From Alphaproteobacteria bacterium (lineage in GTDB: Bacteria > Pseudomonadota > Alphaproteobacteria > Rhodospirillales > Magnetovibrionaceae), in assembly GCA_015231605.1 (NCBI GenBank), contig JADGBG010000002.1, positions 1-64,000 of the forward strand: a DNA stretch of 64,000 nt, in the 5' to 3' direction. The position numbers and the translations under genes are program-made. The notes below the pieces were generated by a model, which was not told where the DNA came from, made no database searches, and was given only the letters and a program-made list of their open reading frames with translations. This document shows, one piece after another, positions 1 to 8,921 of the stretch (its first letter is position 1; each line of letters starts with the position of its first letter).

Positions 1-174
1 GAGGTCCGGCGGCTGTTGGACGAAACCCGGTTAAGGCCCACGATTTTCGTCGGCGGCGCGCCGTTCCGCTTCGACACCCAATTGTGGCGCGAGGTCGGCG
101 CCGACGCCATGGGGTTCAGCGCCACCGACGCCGTGGGGCTGATCACGACGGCGATGGGCGAACGCCATGGCTGA
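1..174 (+). CDS. Corrinoid (cobalamin-binding) protein, C-terminal fragment
   Basis: The reading frame is open from the window edge to a TGA at 172-174, giving about 57 residues. The visible part, with GGAPFRFDTQLW followed by GADAMGFSATDAV, matches the end of the B12-binding Rossmann domain of methyltransferase corrinoid proteins, where a GG(A/V)P...G(A/S)D.....A pattern closes the fold. The next gene, a MtaA/CmuA-type methyltransferase, overlaps it by 8 bases, so the two are translationally coupled; corrinoid protein plus methyltransferase is the classic partnership for moving methyl groups from a methylated compound to a cofactor. The cobalt-ligand His motif would lie upstream of the window and cannot be checked. 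Confidence 0.72.
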   Translation, partial: EVRRLLDETRLRPTIFVGGAPFRFDTQLWREVGADAMGFSATDAVGLITTAMGERHG

Positions 175-1213
175 AGCACCCTTCACATCCTTGACGCGGG
201 TCGTCACCGCCTTGCAGCACCGGGAAGCGGACCGCGTTCCCTTCTTTTTGCTGCTGACCATCCACGGCGCGCGTCTCCTGGGCATGTCGATCAAGGACTA
301 CTTCTCCCGTCCCGAACACATCGCCGACGCCCAAATCCGCATGCGCGAACGCTACGGGCACGACTGCCTGTACGGCTTCGCCTATGCGTCCCTGGAAGTC
401 GAGGCCTTCGGCGGATCCACCATCTTCTTCGACGACGGCCCGCCCAACGCGGGCGCGCCGGTCGTGCGCACCGCCGCCGACATCCGCGCCCTCGCCCAAC
501 CCGACATCCTGAACTCGCCGCTGCGCCTGACCTTGGAGGCGCAGGCGATGATGAAGGCGAGAATCGGCGACGAAGCCCCGGTCATCGGCGTGGTGATTTC
601 GCCGTTTTCCCTGCCCGTCATGCAGATGGGGTTCGAACCCTATCTGGAACTGTTGCTGACCGAGCCCGAACTGTACGCCCATCTTATGGCGGTGAACGAG
701 CGGTTCTGCGTCGATTGGGCCAACGCCCAGGTCGAAGCCGGGGCGACGGCCATCGTCTATTTCGATCCGGTGTCCTCGCCCACCGTCATTACGCCGGACC
801 AGTTCCGCAGGACCGGACTGGATGTCGCGAAACGGGTTCTGCCGCAAATCAAGGCCCCGACGGCTTACCACTTCGCCAGCGGCCGGGCGCTGGACATCAT
901 CGCCGACCTGCCCCAGACAGGGACCGCCGCGGTGGCTACCTGCGTGCATGAGGATCTGGCCGCCGTTAAGGCGTCGGCCGGGCCGCTCAGCGTGGTGGGC
1001 AACCTCAACGCCATCGAAATGCGCCGCTGGACCGACGCCGAGGCCGAGGCCAAGGTCAAGGAAGCCATCGCCAAGGCCGGACGCGGCGGCGGCTTCATCC
1101 TGTCGGACAACCACGGCGAAATCCCCTGGCAGGTTCCGGAAACCGTTTTGGACGCCATCTCCAGCGCCGTGCACACATGGGGCCGTTATCCGCTGGATTG
1201 GGTGGACGCGTGA
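167..1213 (+). CDS. MtaA/CmuA-family (uroporphyrinogen decarboxylase-fold) methyltransferase
   Basis: This 348-residue protein has the uroporphyrinogen-decarboxylase TIM-barrel pattern (N-terminal AL.HREADRVPFF, central VISPFSLPVMQMG near 143-155). Because it is coupled to a corrinoid protein it is far more likely a corrinoid:cofactor methyltransferase than HemE. Known MtaA/CmuA enzymes bind Zn through an H-x-C motif and a distal Cys. Here the corresponding places read YHFASG (234-239) and SDNHGEIP (313-320), so both expected cysteines appear to be missing. Either this is a subfamily with other ligands, or the protein has a different role. The substrate cannot be told from sequence. The histidine kinase gene begins 6 bases downstream in the same direction. 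Confidence 0.75.
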   Translation: MAEAPFTSLTRVVTALQHREADRVPFFLLLTIHGARLLGMSIKDYFSRPEHIADAQIRMRERYGHDCLYGFAYASLEVEAFGGSTIFFDDGPPNAGAPVVRTAADIRALAQPDILNSPLRLTLEAQAMMKARIGDEAPVIGVVISPFSLPVMQMGFEPYLELLLTEPELYAHLMAVNERFCVDWANAQVEAGATAIVYFDPVSSPTVITPDQFRRTGLDVAKRVLPQIKAPTAYHFASGRALDIIADLPQTGTAAVATCVHEDLAAVKASAGPLSVVGNLNAIEMRRWTDAEAEAKVKEAIAKAGRGGGFILSDNHGEIPWQVPETVLDAISSAVHTWGRYPLDWVDA

Positions 1214-1219
1214 ACGCGG

Positions 1220-3133
<1,914 letters not shown>

Positions 3134-3146
3134 ACACGGGAACCGG

Positions 3147-3599
3147 CTAGGTATCCTTCTTGCTCCACCCGCCGGTTTCGGTCTGTTGCCAGTAGGTCAG
3201 GTCGTGGCCGGCGTCCTTGTAGGCCTTCCATCGGGCGCGCGCGGCCTGGACGCGGTCGGGGTCGTGCCCGTCGAACAGCTCGAAGCAGCGCTCGTACCCG
3301 TCCACGCCCCGGCATTCGGCGCCGTCGGTGAGAAACAGGAACTGAGCGCCGCCAGGATTTTCCTCGACGTCGGTAAGCCACACCGGATGCTCCCCGGCGT
3401 GGCCATCCTTGACGGAGCCGTGCGGCAGCCACGACGCCGGATCATATGTCCACAGCGCGGCGTTCAGGTGTTCCACCCGTTCGCCCGAGCCCGCCATCAC
3501 CACCGCGCGCTTGCCCGCCGCCAAGGTCTTTTCCAAAAGCTTGGGCAAGGCCGCTTCGAGCGGCGAGCGCGTGAGGTGATAGAAGGCGATCTCGGTCAC
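3147..3599 (-). CDS. holC: DNA polymerase III subunit chi
   Basis: This 150-residue protein shows the HolC pattern: the N-terminal FYHLTRSPLEAALPKLLEK, then AGKRAVVMAGS..RVE.LN..LWTYDPASWLPHG (about 28-62) and PVWLTD.E.NP (about 72-81). HolC links the clamp-loader complex to SSB at the replication fork. It lies 13 bases downstream of pepA on the same strand, the usual pepA-holC order in proteobacteria. Length is typical for alphaproteobacteria. Confidence 0.93.
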   Translation of the reverse strand: MTEIAFYHLTRSPLEAALPKLLEKTLAAGKRAVVMAGSGERVEHLNAALWTYDPASWLPHGSVKDGHAGEHPVWLTDVEENPGGAQFLFLTDGAECRGVDGYERCFELFDGHDPDRVQAARARWKAYKDAGHDLTYWQQTETGGWSKKDT

Positions 3600-3612
3600 G
3601 GGAGCGGGAGCC

Positions 3613-5121
3613 TCACTTTTCGATCTTGTCGCGCAACCAGCGGTCCAGCAGACGCACGCCGAACCCGGTGCCGCCCTTGGGCGAGGTGGGCTTGCCGGTC
3701 TTGGACCACGTCACGCCTGCGATGTCGATATGCGCCCACTTGGTGTCGCCGACGAAGCGCTTGAGGAATTGCGCCGCCGTGATGGACCCGCCGTAACGCC
3801 CGCCGATGTTCTGCATGTCGGCAACGGTGGAATCGATCATTTTGTCATATTCCGGGCCCAACGGCAGCGACCACACCCGCTCGTCCACGGCGCGGCCGGC
3901 ATGGACCAGTTCCCACGTCAGGTCGTCGTCGTTGGAGAAAACGCCCGCATAATGCTCGCCCAGCGCCACCAAGATGGCCCCGGTCAGCGTGGCGAGGTCG
4001 ATCATGGTGTGGGGCTTGTACTTTTCCTTGGTGTACCAAAGCGCGTCGGCCAAAACCAGGCGGCCTTCGGCGTCGGTGTTGAGCACCTCGATGGTCTGGC
4101 CGGACATGGAGGTGACGATGTCGCCCGGACGCTGCGCCGTGCCGGACGGCATGTTTTCCACCAGGCCCACCACGCCGACGGCGTTGACCTTGGCCTTGCG
4201 CCCGGCCAACGCCTTCATCAGGCCGATCACGACCCCCGCGCCGCCCATGTCCCACTTCATGTCTTCCATGCCCGCCGACGGCTTGATGGAAATGCCGCCG
4301 GAATCGAAGGTCACGCCCTTGCCGACGAACGCCACCGGGGCGTCGGCCTTGGCCGCCGCCCTGCCCCGCCCCTTGGGCTTGCCATTCCATTCCATCACCA
4401 CCAGACGCGGATCGTTGGCGCTGCCCTGGGCCACGCCCAACAGCGCGCCCATGCCCAGCTTCTTCATCTGCGGCTTGGTCAGGACCTGCACCTTGACGCC
4501 CATCCTGGCCAGCGTCTTGGCCTGTTCGGCCAGCGTCTCGGGATAGATGACGTTGGACGGCTCGCTCACCAGGTCGCGGGTGAAGAACACGCCGTCGGCA
4601 ACCTTGTCCTCGACGTCGTAAAGGGCCTTGGCCTTGGCGGAGTCGGCGCAGTGGAACTTGAGCTCGCCCAACTTTGGCTTGTCATGTTCCTTCTTCTTGG
4701 TCTTGTACTTGTCGAAGCTATAGGACGCCAGCCGCGCGCCCAGCGCGATTTCCGCCGCCATCTGGTGTGGTTCGAGTTCGCACCCTTCGATCGCGTCGAC
4801 CAGGATTTGGGCGCTGGCGGCGTGGGCCTTGAGCGCCTTGACGATGCCGCCCCCCAGCTTTTGCAGCGCCAGCGCGTCGACGTCCTTGCCCTTGCCGAGC
4901 CCCATGCAGTGCACCCGGGTCAGCCGTCCGCCCGGCGCCAGCACGGCCAGGGAATGGTCCTTGGACCCCTTGAAGGTGCTGGCCTTGATGGCGCGCGCAA
5001 CCGCGCCGCCGGTGGCGTCATCCATGGCCTGGGCGGAAACCGTGAGCTTGCCCCCATCCAACACGCCGACGACGACGGTTCCGATTTTGGGGGTGGCGGG
5101 ATTGGCGAAGGAAATTTTCAT
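3613..5121 (-). CDS. pepA: Leucyl aminopeptidase (M17)
   Basis: This 502-residue protein is a cytosolic M17 dizinc aminopeptidase that removes N-terminal residues from peptides. The catalytic domain shows the metal and active-site stretches KGVTFDSGGISIKP and NTDAEGRLVLADAL, the family signature, together with the conserved MKWDMGGA segment. The N-terminal macro-like domain is present, so the protein is full length. It is transcribed away from the DUF1538 gene and together with holC. In some bacteria PepA also binds DNA at recombination sites or promoters; nothing here addresses that. Confidence 0.96.
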   Translation of the reverse strand: MKISFANPATPKIGTVVVGVLDGGKLTVSAQAMDDATGGAVARAIKASTFKGSKDHSLAVLAPGGRLTRVHCMGLGKGKDVDALALQKLGGGIVKALKAHAASAQILVDAIEGCELEPHQMAAEIALGARLASYSFDKYKTKKKEHDKPKLGELKFHCADSAKAKALYDVEDKVADGVFFTRDLVSEPSNVIYPETLAEQAKTLARMGVKVQVLTKPQMKKLGMGALLGVAQGSANDPRLVVMEWNGKPKGRGRAAAKADAPVAFVGKGVTFDSGGISIKPSAGMEDMKWDMGGAGVVIGLMKALAGRKAKVNAVGVVGLVENMPSGTAQRPGDIVTSMSGQTIEVLNTDAEGRLVLADALWYTKEKYKPHTMIDLATLTGAILVALGEHYAGVFSNDDDLTWELVHAGRAVDERVWSLPLGPEYDKMIDSTVADMQNIGGRYGGSITAAQFLKRFVGDTKWAHIDIAGVTWSKTGKPTSPKGGTGFGVRLLDRWLRDKIEK

Positions 5122-5236
5122 GAATGAACTCCGTCAGTGTTCGTCTCGAAAGCGTCGGCCTTCATATGGGTCGGGCGGGGTATTGAGTCCAGACACTGTA
5201 CCAAGGCCAGCGTCAAAGGAAAGGGGGCGTGTGCGC

Positions 5237-5265
5237 TTGGCGTCTTCGAAAAGTTTCCATATAGT
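5237..5265 (+). promoter_or_regulatory. Sigma70-type promoter for the DUF1538/PII-like operon
   Basis: A -35 element TTGGCG (5237-5242) and a -10 element TATAGT (5260-5265) are separated by exactly 17 bases, about 45 bases upstream of the chosen ATG at 5311. This is the best sigma70 match in the pepA/DUF1538 divergent gap. Assignment is by eye. Confidence 0.5.
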
Positions 5266-5310
5266 CGTGACTGCAAGACCGTGAATGCCTTGAGGGGGGA
5301 TAGCGACACC

Positions 5311-7101
5311 ATGACCGAACACATCCGTTTCGGCGACGTAATGCGCGAGGTCGGCATCGATCAGACGGTGGTGAGCTACAACGACCTCACCCCCAAGCCC
5401 GAGTATGATGCCGAAGGCCGCGTCAAACCGTATGTTGCGCGCAACCTGCGCCTTGCGCCCGGCGACGTCTACAATCTTCTGTCACCCTATGTCGGGGCCC
5501 GGTTCTGGGACCAGGTGCGCTCGGTCCTGCCGTTGGCGGTGTATCTGGTGCTGTTCCAGATCCTGATCCTGCGCCAGACCGTCACCGATTCCTGGGTCAT
5601 CACCGCCGGCATGGGCGCGGTGATCGTCGGCCTGATGCTGTTCATGGAAGGCCTCAAGCTGGGCCTGATGCCGTTCGCAGGGGAAATCGGCGACCGTCTT
5701 CCCAAACGCTCCCCCCTGCCCGTGGTGCTGTTGATCGCGTTTCTGTTGGGCATCGGCGTCACCTTCGCCGAACCCGCCATCGGCGCGTTGCAGGCCGTGG
5801 GCGCGGGCGTCGACGTCTCCCGCGCGCCGTATCTTTACGCGCTGCTCAACCAATGGACCGGGACGCTGGTGCTGATGGTGGGGATCGGCGTCGGCGCGGC
5901 CGCGGTTCTGGGGACCGTGCGGTTCCTGTACGGCTGGAGCCTCAAGCCCTTCATCTACGCGGCCCTCGTCCCCACCCTGGCGTTGAGCGTGTATTGCTGG
6001 CGCGATCCGCATCTGGCCGCGATCCTGGGGCTGGCGTGGGACTGCGGCGCGGTCACCACCGGGCCGGTGACGGTGCCCCTGGTGCTGTCGCTGGGCATCG
6101 GCATCGCGTCCGCCGGGGGCAAGGGGGGATCGTCCCTGTCCGGTTTCGGCATCGTCACGTTGGCGTCGCTGTTCCCCGTGCTGGCGGTTTTGGGATTGGG
6201 GGTATACCTATCCGCCGTGACCTCGCCCGAGGCGGTGATCCACCTGGCCCAGACGGCATCCGCCCAATCCGGCGCCGCCCAACCGGCATGGTTCGAGACG
6301 ACGCCCGGGGCGGAAATCATCGGCGGGTTTCGCGCCATCGTGCCGTTGGTGATTTTCCTGTTCTTGGTGATGCGTCTGGTGCTGCGCACCAGGCTGCACG
6401 ACGCGGGCATCGTCGCATACGGTTTGGTGCTGGCGGTGGCGGGGATGATCGTGTTCAACATCGGACTGTCCTATGGCCTCGCCAAATTGGGCGGGCAGTC
6501 GGGCAGCTTGGTTCCGGCGGCGTTCCTGTCCCTTGAGGGAGTCCGGGGATCGCCGCTCTACATGGCCGAGTTGGGCTTGGTCATCGCCATGGCGTTCGCC
6601 TGGATCCTGGGGTTCGGCGCGACCCTTGCGGAACCGGCGCTGAACGCGCTTGGCATCACGGTCGAGAACCTGACCCAGGGGGCGTTTCGCAAGACCACGT
6701 TGATCTACGCCGTGTCCATCGGCGTTGGCTTCGGCATTCTCACCGGCGTTTTGCGCATCATCTACGACATTGAAATCCTATACCTTGTTCTTCCGGGCTA
6801 TGTCCTGGCGATGGCGCTCACCGCCGTGTCGTCGGAGGAGTTCGTCAACGTCGCCTGGGACAGTGCGGGCGTCACCACCGGGCCGGTGACGGTCCCGCTG
6901 GTGCTGGCCATGGGACTTGGGTTCGGCGGCGCGCTGGGAGCCGTCGACGGGTTCGGCATCCTCGCCATGGCGTCGATCGGCCCCATCGTGTCGGTGCTGC
7001 TGACCGGGGTGTGGGTCAGCCGCCGCCACCGCCGCCGCATGGCCGCGGAAACCACAAACGCGCAGCTCGTGCTCGCCAAGGCCGAAGGAATCGAGGGATG
7101 A
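5311..7101 (+). CDS. DUF1538 integral membrane protein, internally duplicated
   Basis: From the ATG at 5311 (after a purine-rich GAGGGGGGATAG) the product has 596 residues and is dominated by membrane helices. It contains two copies of the DUF1538 domain: the first carries GVTFAEPAIGALQ and VTTGPVTVPLVLSLG, the second carries GATLAEPALNALG and VTTGPVTVPLVLAMG. An inverted or tandem duplication of this kind is usual in transporters. The stop codon overlaps the start of a PII-like gene, and a second PII-like gene follows. PII proteins gate ammonium and bicarbonate transporters, so a PII-controlled transporter is a fair inference. The substrate is not known. The reading frame also extends upstream to 5137, but that stretch is not protein-like. 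Confidence 0.82.
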   Translation: MTEHIRFGDVMREVGIDQTVVSYNDLTPKPEYDAEGRVKPYVARNLRLAPGDVYNLLSPYVGARFWDQVRSVLPLAVYLVLFQILILRQTVTDSWVITAGMGAVIVGLMLFMEGLKLGLMPFAGEIGDRLPKRSPLPVVLLIAFLLGIGVTFAEPAIGALQAVGAGVDVSRAPYLYALLNQWTGTLVLMVGIGVGAAAVLGTVRFLYGWSLKPFIYAALVPTLALSVYCWRDPHLAAILGLAWDCGAVTTGPVTVPLVLSLGIGIASAGGKGGSSLSGFGIVTLASLFPVLAVLGLGVYLSAVTSPEAVIHLAQTASAQSGAAQPAWFETTPGAEIIGGFRAIVPLVIFLFLVMRLVLRTRLHDAGIVAYGLVLAVAGMIVFNIGLSYGLAKLGGQSGSLVPAAFLSLEGVRGSPLYMAELGLVIAMAFAWILGFGATLAEPALNALGITVENLTQGAFRKTTLIYAVSIGVGFGILTGVLRIIYDIEILYLVLPGYVLAMALTAVSSEEFVNVAWDSAGVTTGPVTVPLVLAMGLGFGGALGAVDGFGILAMASIGPIVSVLLTGVWVSRRHRRRMAAETTNAQLVLAKAEGIEG

Positions 7102-7487
7102 AAAAGAACATCGTGGTGTTGACCGACGTCAGCCTGATCACCTGCGTGGTGCAGCGCGGGGCCGCCGACGACATCATCAAGGCCGCCCGCGAAGCCGGCG
7201 CCCAGGGGGCGACGGTGAGCTTCGCGCGCGGCACCGGGGTGCGCGAACGTCTCGGCATCCTGGGCGTCGCGGTCGAGGTGGAAAAGGAAATCATCCAGGT
7301 GGTGGTGTCCACCGAACAGCAGGATCGCGTGTTCGAGGCCATGTATCTGGCGGGCAAGCTGAACACGCCCGGCATGGGCATCATGTACGTCACCCACCTG
7401 GAAAAGGCCGCCACCCACATCCCGATGGAGGTGCTGGAAAAGCTGCGCGCGACCGGGCGATCCCGTCACGCGTCCGCCAAGGCCTGA
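7098..7487 (+). CDS. PII-like (nitrogen regulatory P-II fold) protein
   Basis: This 129-residue protein starts at an ATG that overlaps the stop of the DUF1538 gene (ATGA). The ferredoxin-like PII fold is suggested by LITCVVQRGAADDIIKAAREAGAQ (strand-helix) and GATVSFARGTG, followed by VEKEIIQVVVS and a helix. The usual uridylylated Tyr of GlnB/GlnK T-loops is absent, so it is not a canonical nitrogen PII. Tight coupling with a membrane protein suggests it binds and gates that transporter in response to a nucleotide or other small ligand; this is inference. Confidence 0.75.
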   Translation: MKKNIVVLTDVSLITCVVQRGAADDIIKAAREAGAQGATVSFARGTGVRERLGILGVAVEVEKEIIQVVVSTEQQDRVFEAMYLAGKLNTPGMGIMYVTHLEKAATHIPMEVLEKLRATGRSRHASAKA

Positions 7488-7493
7488 CGGAGC

Positions 7494-7835
7494 ATGGCGA
7501 TGGACATCGAACACCTTGAAGACACCCGTCTGATCACCTGCGTCCTGCCCAAGGACCGGGGCGTGCCGTTGATTCAACGCCTTCGCGACGAGATGGGGGT
7601 CGATAGCGCAAACGTCACCACCGGACGCACCCGGGGATTGGTGGAATCCATCAGCTACGGCGAATGGTCGGAAGTGGACATCCTGTCCGTCGTAACGAGC
7701 CGCGACAAGGCCGACGGGGTTTTCGACTTCCTGTTCGATGCCGCCGACATCGACCACCCCAAGGGCGGATTGATGTACATGGGGCGGCTCGACCTCAACA
7801 CCATGTTCACCCTGCCCGAAATCGAAGCCGGCTGA
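7494..7835 (+). CDS. Second PII-like small protein
   Basis: This 113-residue protein lies 6 bases after the first PII-like gene. Its opening, DTRLITCVLPKDRGVPLIQRLRDEMGV, matches the first strand and helix of its neighbour (LITCVV...). It then has ANVTTGRTRG in place of GATVSFARG, and EVDILSVVTS in place of KEIIQVVVS. The T-loop equivalent is short. Two diverged PII-like subunits behind one transporter could form a heterotrimer or two alternative regulators. No further function can be stated. Confidence 0.68.
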   Translation: MAMDIEHLEDTRLITCVLPKDRGVPLIQRLRDEMGVDSANVTTGRTRGLVESISYGEWSEVDILSVVTSRDKADGVFDFLFDAADIDHPKGGLMYMGRLDLNTMFTLPEIEAG

Positions 7836-7927
7836 CGGACGTTGCACGACGTCAAGTATCGTATTTCAAAACATGGTGGGGTAAAATGGAGAGCGGCGGC
7901 CCATTGCCAGCCAAAGTGAGTTTCGCC

Positions 7928-8905
7928 ATGAACGCATGGAAAGCCTTATTTGTTATATCGCTTGTGTTGTTTGGCGCCACGGCTGTCCAGGCCGCGCCCC
8001 CGGCCCCGGACGCCAAGCCCAGGTTGGTCTACCTCGTGTCGGATCTGCGCATCCCGTTCTGGAACGTCATGTGGCGCGGCGTCAACGCGCGGGCGACCGA
8101 GCTGGGGTACGAGGTCACGGCCCTCAGCGCCGAAAATCACGCCAAACAGGAACTGGAACACACGGCAAAGGCCATTCGGGAGCGGGCCGCCGGAATCATC
8201 GTTTCCCCCACCAATTCGTCGGCCTGCGTCACCATTCTCAAACTGGCCAAAAACGCGGGCGTTCCCGTGGTCATTTCCGACATCGGCACGGACGGCGGCG
8301 ACTATGTCAGCTACGTTTCCTCCGACAACGAAGACGGCGCCTATCAAATCGGCAAGGTGCTGGCCGAACAGATGAAAAAACGGGGCTGGCGGGACGGTCG
8401 CGTGGGGATCATCGCCATTCCGCAAAAACGCGCCAACGGCAAGGCCAGGACCGCGGGCTTCATGCGCGCCATGGACGAGGCCGGAATCAAGGGCGCGGGC
8501 CTGCGCCAACAGGTCACGTTTTCGTACCAGGAAACCTATGATTTCGCCAAGCAACTGATCGAATCGGCGCCGGACCTGCGTGCGTTGTGGCTGCAAGGGT
8601 CGGACCGCTACCAGGGCGCGCTTGACGCCATCCGGGACACCGGAAAAACCGGGGAAATCCTGCTCGTCACGTTCGACGCCGAACCGGAATTCTTGGACTT
8701 GATCCCGGCCGGAACCCTGGTCGGCGCGGGCATGCAACAGCCCTTCCTGATGGGGAGGAAGGCCGTCGACGCCTTGGACGCCCACCTGCGTGGCGAAACG
8801 GTGACGCGGGAACAGAAGCTCCCCGTCCTCGCGGTTTCGCCGGACAACATCGAAAAAGAACTGCCGACCATCAAACGCAACGTGTTGGGACTCGCAACCC
8901 CGTGA
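7928..8905 (+). CDS. Periplasmic sugar-type substrate-binding protein
   Basis: This 325-residue protein starts with a clear signal peptide (MNAWKALFVISLVLFGATAVQAA). The mature part follows the type I periplasmic binding protein fold of the ribose/AI-2/TorT group: LVYLVSDLRIPFWNVMWRG, then GIIVSPTNS, VVISDIGTDG and LLVTFDAEPEFLDLI. No ABC permease or ATPase is beside it. The next gene, 16 bases on, is a membrane histidine kinase, so the protein is more likely a sensing partner than a transport component, as TorT is for TorS. Ligand unknown. An upstream in-frame ATG at 7886 is possible, but 7928 gives a proper signal peptide. Confidence 0.78.
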   Translation: MNAWKALFVISLVLFGATAVQAAPPAPDAKPRLVYLVSDLRIPFWNVMWRGVNARATELGYEVTALSAENHAKQELEHTAKAIRERAAGIIVSPTNSSACVTILKLAKNAGVPVVISDIGTDGGDYVSYVSSDNEDGAYQIGKVLAEQMKKRGWRDGRVGIIAIPQKRANGKARTAGFMRAMDEAGIKGAGLRQQVTFSYQETYDFAKQLIESAPDLRALWLQGSDRYQGALDAIRDTGKTGEILLVTFDAEPEFLDLIPAGTLVGAGMQQPFLMGRKAVDALDAHLRGETVTREQKLPVLAVSPDNIEKELPTIKRNVLGLATP

Positions 8906-8921
8906 CGAGAGCGGCGCCCGA

